The notes under the pieces were generated by a model. The model was not told the DNA's origin and ran no database searches. It saw nothing but the letters and a program-made list of their open reading frames with translations. DNA of 64,000 nucleotides from NCBI GenBank assembly GCA_963762965.1, contig CAVXME010000001.1:1178001-1242000 (forward strand). The letters are read 5' to 3'. Below are positions 58,737 to 64,000 of the stretch, piece by piece. Both the position numbers and the translations under genes were made by a program. The stretch is from DATBAX01 sp963762965 (GTDB lineage: Bacteria > Acidobacteriota > Terriglobia > Terriglobales > Acidobacteriaceae). The stretch's first letter is position 1. Every line of letters begins with the position of its first letter.

Positions 58737-59738
58737 GTGTCGACGCTGCTCGAGGTTCGAAATCTGACCGTAGGGTTCCCCGCTCAGGGGAATCGGCAAT
58801 CTCCATCCTTGCTCGCGGTTCGGGACTTGAGCTTCAGCATTGCTCGCGGCGAAGTTCTGGGATTGGTCGGCGAATCCGGCTCTGGGAAGTCGGTCACTTC
58901 GCTGGCGCTGATGCGATTGCTTCCGTCCCAGGCCCAACCGAGTGGCGAAATTGTTTTTACCAACGGAAGCGGCGCGGAACGCGATCTGCTTGCGATTTCC
59001 GACGAGCAGATGCGCGAACTGCGCGGATCGCAGATCGCGATGATTTTTCAGGAACCGATGACGGCACTTAATCCGGTCATGCGAGTGGGTGACCAGATTG
59101 CCGAGGCGGTCGTCGCCCATGCGCGTCAGACGACTAAAAAAGAAGCGTGGACACGCGCCGTCGCGGCCATGGATGAAGTGGCGATCCCTGATTCCGAGCG
59201 CCGCTCCCGCGACTACCCACACCAGCTTTCGGGGGGAATGCGCCAGAGGGTGATGATTGCCATGGCGATCGTGAATCGTCCGCAACTGCTCATCGCCGAT
59301 GAGCCGACAACGGCGCTCGACGTCACCATCCAAGCGCAAATTCTGGAACTGCTGGCAAGTCTGCGGGCCAAGTTCGGGCTGACCATGCTGTTCATTTCGC
59401 ACGATCTGGCCGTAGTCTCGCAGGTTGCCGACCGGGTTGCGGTTATGTATGCCGGCAGCCTGGTCGAGTTGGGTTCGAAAAATGACATCTTTTATGCGCC
59501 CGCGCATCCCTATACGCGGGGCTTGTTGCAGGCCGTACCCACACTGAGGACGGACCGTGCCCAGCCGCTGCAAGCCATCGAAGGGACCGTGCCGCCCTTG
59601 CACGCGGTCCCTCCCGGATGCCCGTTCGAACCCCGCTGCGAGTTCCGGGTGACGGAATGCGCCCGCAATTTGCCGCCGCTGCTGGAAGTTGTGCCGGGTC
59701 ACTGGGCGCGGTGTCCGGTGGTGAATCCCGGCCGCTAG
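58737..59738 (+). CDS. Oligopeptide/dipeptide ABC transporter ATP-binding protein
   Basis: A 333-residue ATPase of the DppD/OppD type. Walker A GESGSGKS, Q-loop IFQEPMTALNP, signature LSGGMRQR, Walker B LLIADEPTTALD and H-loop SHDL are all intact. The C-terminal oligopeptide-specific domain starts at AHPYTRGLLQAVP and carries Cys residues (GCPFEPRCEF, ECA, RCPV) typical of the Fe-S-containing DppD group. It starts at GTG 58737 and has no permease, second ATPase or binding protein beside it, so it must combine with subunits encoded elsewhere. Confidence 0.93.
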   Translation: MSTLLEVRNLTVGFPAQGNRQSPSLLAVRDLSFSIARGEVLGLVGESGSGKSVTSLALMRLLPSQAQPSGEIVFTNGSGAERDLLAISDEQMRELRGSQIAMIFQEPMTALNPVMRVGDQIAEAVVAHARQTTKKEAWTRAVAAMDEVAIPDSERRSRDYPHQLSGGMRQRVMIAMAIVNRPQLLIADEPTTALDVTIQAQILELLASLRAKFGLTMLFISHDLAVVSQVADRVAVMYAGSLVELGSKNDIFYAPAHPYTRGLLQAVPTLRTDRAQPLQAIEGTVPPLHAVPPGCPFEPRCEFRVTECARNLPPLLEVVPGHWARCPVVNPGR

Positions 59739-59817
59739 GCTTTGGCGGATCGAATCTCGCCAGCGTTCCACGCAAACCTCCCCATAGGTCTATAATCAGC
59801 CCTTTGTCCGGAGAACT

Positions 59818-60573
59818 GTGCGCGTCCTCTTATTAAGCGATATCCATAGCAACCTGGAAGCCCTGGAGGCCTGCCTGAAGGCCGCTCCCGCCTGCGATCT
59901 GGTAGTCAATCTCGGCGATGTCGTGGGCTATGGCGCGAGTCCGAACGAGGTGATTGCCATCTCGCGTGGTTTGGGAAGTGTCTTTGTGCGGGGCAATCAC
60001 GACAAGGCGGTCTGCGGCATTACGGACTTGAAAGACTTTAACCCGATCGCAGGACTGGCCGCGTTGTGGACGCGCGAACAACTGAACGATGAAAATCTGG
60101 AGTGGTTGCGGTCTTTGCCGCAAGGGCCGATTGGGGTGGAAGAGATTGCAGACGCGCAGTACGTGCACGGATCGCCCATCGACGAAGACGAATACGTAGT
60201 CACACTGCGCGACGCAATTGAACCTTTGCTGGTTTCGTCCGTGCCGTTGACCTTCTTCGGGCACACGCACTTGCAAGGGAGCTTTTCCGCGGACGATGAC
60301 AAGGCTGACTCGGCGCGCCCGCTCTACCGGACGGTGGGGCAAATCGAAACCAGCGAATTCCGCCTGAAGCCGGGGGTACGGTATATGGTGAACCCCGGTT
60401 CGATTGGGCAGCCGCGAGATGGCGATTGGCGAGCCGCATTTTTGCTTTACGATACGGAGAGTCAGATCATCACGTTTTACCGTGTGCCTTACAATCTGAA
60501 GTCGGCGCAGGACCGCATTCTGGCGGCGAACCTGCCGCAGCGTCTGGCGACCCGGTTGGCGGCGGGGAGATAG
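59818..60573 (+). CDS. Calcineurin-like metallophosphoesterase (YfcE-type)
   Basis: A 251-residue phosphodiesterase with a dinuclear metal site: LLSDIHSNLEAL (DxH), NLGDVVGYG (GD), VRGNHDKAV (GNHD) and FFGHTHLQG (GHxH). The long form with PGSIGQPRDGDWRAAF near the C-terminus matches predicted phosphodiesterases of unknown substrate. The start is GTG 59818 after CCGGAGA. It ends 4 bp before the S9 peptidase gene, so the two are probably co-transcribed. Confidence 0.93.
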   Translation: MRVLLLSDIHSNLEALEACLKAAPACDLVVNLGDVVGYGASPNEVIAISRGLGSVFVRGNHDKAVCGITDLKDFNPIAGLAALWTREQLNDENLEWLRSLPQGPIGVEEIADAQYVHGSPIDEDEYVVTLRDAIEPLLVSSVPLTFFGHTHLQGSFSADDDKADSARPLYRTVGQIETSEFRLKPGVRYMVNPGSIGQPRDGDWRAAFLLYDTESQIITFYRVPYNLKSAQDRILAANLPQRLATRLAAGR

Positions 60574-60577
60574 CTGA

Positions 60578-62578
60578 ATGACGAGACATATAGCAGCATT
60601 CCCCAACGGAATCTTCGGCATGCTGGTGATGGCCTGTTGCCTGACGGCACTCGCACCTCTACAAGCGCAGGGTCCAAGTCCGGCGGCCCGAACTTTTGCC
60701 CAAGTGGCAATTTCGCCGGATGGTAGCCGGATCGCATGGGTGGAACCAACCTTGGGCTTGGGAATCCAACCGGGCGGAGGCTCGGCAATCTACGTGCAAG
60801 ACTTGAAATCTCCAGAAGCGCGGCCGCGCCGCATTCCCGCGACCCGTGAAAGCGACACCATCAGCGACGAAAGCGTGGCTTGGGCGCCCGATGGCAAACG
60901 GGTCGCATTCCTTTCCGACGCTGAGAGCGTAGGTCAGCTTGAGCTTTACGTAGCCGACGTCGAGACCGGTTCAGCCAACAAGCTAACCAGCCTCACCGGT
61001 TTTCTGGCCGATCCACGCTGGTCTCCTGACGGAAAGTTGGCGGTTCTTTTTACAGAAAATGCGCCGCGCGCCGCCGGGCCCCTGATGGCCATGACCCCTG
61101 AGACGGGCGTAGTCGAAAGCAAAATTTACGAGCAGCGAGTGGCCATGGTGGACGTGGCGTCGGGGAGTGTCCGCCAGCTTTCGCCGCCCGATATGTACGT
61201 CTATGAATATGACTGGGCGCCAGACGGGAAAGGCTTCGCCGTGATTGCCGCCCATGGCGCTGGAGATCCCAACTGGTGGGTAGCTCAGCTCTACACCTTG
61301 GGTCTGGCGAACGGGGAGATGAAATCGATTTACAAACCCACATTGCAGATTGCGGTTCCGCGCTGGTCTCCCGATGGCAAAAATGTTGCCGTCATCGAAG
61401 GCCTGATGAGCGATGAGGGATCCACCGGAGGCGACATCATGGTTGTCTCCGCAGCCGAAGGAGGAGCGAGGGATGTCACGCCGGGAATCGCCGCTTCTCC
61501 TAGCGGAATTTTCTGGACCACGCCAGAGAGAATTCTTTTCACCGAGAATGTCGACGGCGATGCCGGAATTTCCACTCTCGACCTCCCGGCAAAGAGAATC
61601 TCGAAGGTGTGGTCCGGTCCCGAGGTAATTACGACGGGACCCTGGGGCGCCGACGAGATTTCGCTGGCCGTCGATCATCAGAATTCCGCAGTCATACGGA
61701 GCTCTCCGCAGCATCCCCCGGAAATTTGGGCTGGCCCCCTAGGCCAATGGAAGCAGGTCACGCATCACAACGATCAAGTCCATCCCGAATGGGGCGATGT
61801 GAAAAGCGTGCATTGGACAAACGACGGCATGCGCATTCAAGGCTGGCTGACGTATCCCAAAGACTACGCTCCAAACCAACGTTACCCCATGGTCGTGGTT
61901 GCGCATGGCGGCCCCGCTGCCGCTGCCCGCGCCGAATGGCCGGGGCCATTCTTTAATACTTATGAGCTTTCCGCCCACGGTTACTTCGTTCTCGAACCCA
62001 ATCCTCGCGGCAGCTATGGGCAGGGTGAAAAGTTTGCCCAGGGTAACGTCAAGGATTTCGGTTATGGAGACTTCCGCGACGTCCTGACGGGCGTGGATGA
62101 AGTGGTGAAGACCCTGCCCGTCGATAACAACCGCATCGGCATTACCGGCTGGAGCTACGGCGGATACATGACCATGTGGGCGATCACGCAGACCAATCGC
62201 TTTCACGCTGCGGTTGCGGGCGCGGGGCTTTCGAACTGGCTCAGTTATTATGGCGAGAACGATATTGACGAATGGATGGTCCCTTACTTCGGCGCCACGG
62301 TGTACGACGACCCCAAAATTTACGCGAAAAGTTCGCCCATGGATTTCATTAAGAATGTAAAGACACCGACGCTACTTCTGGTGGGTGATCGCGACGGTGA
62401 AGTGCCGGAACCACAGTCTCGCGAATATTGGCACGCGCTAAAAACCCTCGGAGTTCCCACCGAACTCGTCGTCTATGCCGGGGAGGGTCACGCCATTCGC
62501 CAGCCCGACCACCGGCGCGACATCATGCAGCGGATGGTTGCCTGGTTCGACCAGTACTTGAAGCCGGAAGCGAAGTAG
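60578..62578 (+). CDS. Secreted S9 family prolyl oligopeptidase-type peptidase
   Basis: A 666-residue exported serine peptidase. A signal peptide (FPNGIFGMLVMACCLTALAPLQAQ) precedes a WD-like beta-propeller with several WSPDGK or WAPDGK motifs and an alpha/beta-hydrolase domain. The triad is visible: nucleophile Ser in ITGWSYGGYMTM, Asp in LVGDRDGEVPEP, His in GEGHAIRQ. It resembles acylaminoacyl-peptidases and dipeptidyl aminopeptidases (S9C). It is a second peptide-scavenging enzyme in the window, related to but distinct from the DPP-IV-like protein at 20.9 kb. Confidence 0.93.
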   Translation: MTRHIAAFPNGIFGMLVMACCLTALAPLQAQGPSPAARTFAQVAISPDGSRIAWVEPTLGLGIQPGGGSAIYVQDLKSPEARPRRIPATRESDTISDESVAWAPDGKRVAFLSDAESVGQLELYVADVETGSANKLTSLTGFLADPRWSPDGKLAVLFTENAPRAAGPLMAMTPETGVVESKIYEQRVAMVDVASGSVRQLSPPDMYVYEYDWAPDGKGFAVIAAHGAGDPNWWVAQLYTLGLANGEMKSIYKPTLQIAVPRWSPDGKNVAVIEGLMSDEGSTGGDIMVVSAAEGGARDVTPGIAASPSGIFWTTPERILFTENVDGDAGISTLDLPAKRISKVWSGPEVITTGPWGADEISLAVDHQNSAVIRSSPQHPPEIWAGPLGQWKQVTHHNDQVHPEWGDVKSVHWTNDGMRIQGWLTYPKDYAPNQRYPMVVVAHGGPAAAARAEWPGPFFNTYELSAHGYFVLEPNPRGSYGQGEKFAQGNVKDFGYGDFRDVLTGVDEVVKTLPVDNNRIGITGWSYGGYMTMWAITQTNRFHAAVAGAGLSNWLSYYGENDIDEWMVPYFGATVYDDPKIYAKSSPMDFIKNVKTPTLLLVGDRDGEVPEPQSREYWHALKTLGVPTELVVYAGEGHAIRQPDHRRDIMQRMVAWFDQYLKPEAK

Positions 62579-62597
62579 CCCAGTGTAAACTTTTGCC

Positions 62598-63242
62598 ATG
62601 CCTTCCTATTCTTCTTCGAAATTTTCTGGTAAGCCTTCCGGAACCAAAGACCTGTTCACCAGCCGCGAAAACCCTCCCGAGCTTCATCTGATTGCCTACA
62701 GCGACGGCGGGGCGCGGGGAAATCCTGGGCCTGCGGGGTATGGCGTGGTCATTCAAGACCAAGCCGGACGGAGAGTTGCCAGCCTGAGCGAATATCTCGG
62801 CCACCAGACCAACAATGTCGCCGAATACCAGGGCCTGATCGCGGCGCTGGAGTATGCGACGGCTCATGGCCATAAGGCACTCAAGGTAATCAGCGACTCG
62901 GAACTGCTGGTGCGGCAGATCAAGGGGATTTACAAAGTCAAGAACGCGGCACTGCAAGATCTCCACGCCCGCGCCAAAGAATTAATCGCCCAACTCGATT
63001 GGTTTTCCATCGGGCACGTCCTGCGCGGAAAAAATCAGGAAGCCGACGAATTAGCAAACGCCGCCATGGACAAAGGCATGGGACGTGTAAGTGTGACGCG
63101 GGCGCCCACGCCCGCCACACTGCCGGTACCTGCTCCTGCTCTGAGCCAGGAATTCAACGGAATCGTTCGCAATGGGAAAGTTGAACTCCTAAACGGAACC
63201 CTTCCCGACGGGACGAAAGTGCAAGTGCGGGTAAAAAGCTAA
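62598..63242 (+). CDS. RNase HI-type ribonuclease with a C-terminal beta extension
   Basis: A 214-residue protein. The RNase H core has all four carboxylates: Asp36 (YSDGGARGNPG), Glu76 (NNVAEYQGL), Asp100 (ISDSEL) and Asp150 (NQEADELAN), so RNA:DNA hybrid cleavage is expected. The AALEYATAHG region places it with the bacterial/archaeal type seen in COG0328. A linker (residues 165-174, TRAPTPATLP region), encoded by a TGTGGC-family palindrome, joins the core to a ~33-residue tail (FNGIVRNGKVELLNGTLPDGTKVQVRV). That tail resembles the small beta domain of AF2212-like/DUF104 proteins. Confidence 0.92.
   Translation: MPSYSSSKFSGKPSGTKDLFTSRENPPELHLIAYSDGGARGNPGPAGYGVVIQDQAGRRVASLSEYLGHQTNNVAEYQGLIAALEYATAHGHKALKVISDSELLVRQIKGIYKVKNAALQDLHARAKELIAQLDWFSIGHVLRGKNQEADELANAAMDKGMGRVSVTRAPTPATLPVPAPALSQEFNGIVRNGKVELLNGTLPDGTKVQVRVKS
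63091..63120. repeat. In-frame palindrome in the RNase H gene linker
   Basis: GTGTGACGCGGGCGCCCACG then CCCGCCACAC, same family as 13929-13953. Confidence 0.85.
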
Positions 63243-63251
63243 CCTTGAATA

Positions 63252-63306
63252 TGTGGGCACGGGTCTCTGACCCGTGCAGGCCGGGCGCAGCCCGGCTGGA
63301 CATTCG
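63252..63306. repeat. Two hairpins after the RNase H gene
   Basis: GCACGGGTCTCTGACCCGTG (63257 on) and CCGGGCGCAGCCCGG (63281-63295) lie between convergent genes. The first resembles the hairpin after hsp20. Confidence 0.7.
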
Positions 63307-63318
63307 GCCCCCACGACA

Positions 63319-63999
63319 TTACTCGTCGATCACACTATTTCTCAGCGTCCCTACACCCTCTACGCTCACCTCGACCGCATCTCCTGCCGCCAGCGGCCCC
63401 ACGCCTGACGGAGTCCCCGTAGCGATCAAGTCCCCGGGGACGAGCGTCATGACTTGCGAGATATAGCGAATGGCAACATCCAGCGCAAAAATAAAATCAC
63501 GGGTATTGCCTTGCTGTCGCACTTCCCCATTGACGCGTGTCTCGACGTCAATTCCCGCCCAGGGATCGATTTCATCAGTCACCAGCGGCCCGACGGGACA
63601 GAAAGTGTCGAAGCCTTTGCCGCGCGTCCACTGCCCATCTTTTTTCTGTAGATCTCGCGCGGTCACGTCATTGACGCATGTGTAGCCAAGAATATAAGGA
63701 CGCACATCTTCGCCATCGCCAAGTTTGTAGCACGTCCGGCCGACGACCACGCCAAGTTCTCCTTCATAATCCACTCGCTGGGAAAGCTTTGGCCGACGAA
63801 TCTTCTCGCCTGGGCCAATTAAAGAAGACGGCGGCTTGAGAAATATCAATGGCTCGGTCGGAACCTCGTTGCCCAGTTCGGCCGCATGCTCACGATAGTT
63901 GCGGCCTACGCAAACAATTTTTGATGGACGAACCGGCGCCAGCAACGCGCTCTCGCTCATCCCAAGATGATTCGTACGCTTGGTGGGAAGATCTTCCAT
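63319..63999 (-). CDS. Fumarylacetoacetate hydrolase family protein (partial)
   Basis: At least 226 residues of an FAH-superfamily enzyme, whose members act as hydrolases, decarboxylases or isomerases on acylpyruvates in aromatic and amino-acid catabolism. Visible features are KIVCVGRNYREHAAELG, the metal ligands in DYEGELGVVVGR (two Glu), GYTCVNDVTARDLQ with the downstream Asp, KGFDTFCPVGP and the PGDLIATGTPSGVG loop. The open frame runs to the window edge, and the usual N-terminal segment of about 30-40 residues is missing, so the gene almost certainly continues beyond 64000. The ATG at 63999 need not be the start. Confidence 0.9.
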   Translation of the reverse strand: MEDLPTKRTNHLGMSESALLAPVRPSKIVCVGRNYREHAAELGNEVPTEPLIFLKPPSSLIGPGEKIRRPKLSQRVDYEGELGVVVGRTCYKLGDGEDVRPYILGYTCVNDVTARDLQKKDGQWTRGKGFDTFCPVGPLVTDEIDPWAGIDVETRVNGEVRQQGNTRDFIFALDVAIRYISQVMTLVPGDLIATGTPSGVGPLAAGDAVEVSVEGVGTLRNSVIDE

Positions 64000-64000
64000 G

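Noticed and set aside
58635..59771. 378-codon minus-strand frame over the oligopeptide ATPase
   Set aside because: Antisense shadow; all ABC motifs are on the plus strand.

Overview
This 64 kb stretch is a bacterial chromosome segment of roughly 58% GC with dense coding on both strands. The gene repertoire suggests Acidobacteriota, probably the Terriglobales side. It includes the tilS-hpt-ftsH cluster, a split tldD/tldE pair, two secreted S9 peptidases, paired MacB-type permeases without an ATPase, a DUF2961/GH172 protein, a CADD-family protein and many dispersed palindromes. This placement is inference from gene content only. I recognised no rRNA, tRNA, CRISPR array, integrase or transposase.

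Layout. 0-6.5 kb: a minus-strand tilS/hpt/ftsH cluster, then small metabolic enzymes. 6.6-12.2 kb: mnmG and the tldD-tldE pair. 12.3-18.4 kb: an unrecognised PD-(D/E)XK-like protein, DinB, a short UvrC-like protein, a DnaC-like ATPase, HU, and a PadR/methyltransferase pair. 18.5-26 kb: rpmE, dus, an MBL hydrolase, a DPP-IV-like peptidase, a zinc-ribbon coiled-coil protein and an RlmI-like methyltransferase. 25.7-29.3 kb: hsp20 and clpB, with a HAIR-like promoter site at hsp20. 29.3-39.5 kb: pirin, FmdB, membrane proteins, two ABC permeases, trmFO, a GNAT and selB. 40-43.9 kb: purL-purF. 44-47.6 kb: the conserved DUF1385-prfA-prmC block, interrupted by a four-helix-bundle gene. 47.7-64 kb: a DNA-ligase remnant, a CDF transporter, an M23 peptidase, thiL, an acyl-CoA carboxylase beta subunit, a Phd/ParE module, a GH172-like protein, an oligopeptide ABC ATPase, a phosphoesterase, an S9 peptidase, an RNase H and a partial FAH-family gene.

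The most unusual property is the load of short palindromic repeats. At least six families sit in the gaps, and several also lie inside genes in frame. Clear in-gene copies occur in mnmG, purL, prmC (two different families), trmFO, dus and the RNase H gene. Others appear to supply the first codons of tldE and the stop codon of a thioesterase gene.

One family, with arms built from an ACGACCA heptad, exists in three forms. There is a bare palindrome in mnmG with a 23-nt loop and an intergenic copy with a 75-nt loop. In the third copy the arms flank a gene for a four-helix-bundle (S23/IVP) protein, wedged between DUF1385 and prfA. That arrangement copies the layout of 23S rRNA intervening sequences but lies in a protein operon, and it is my main candidate for an undescribed element.

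Three otherwise intact genes (prfA, selB, parE) carry single-base frameshifts. Because prfA is normally essential, residual assembly errors are the simplest explanation for at least that one.
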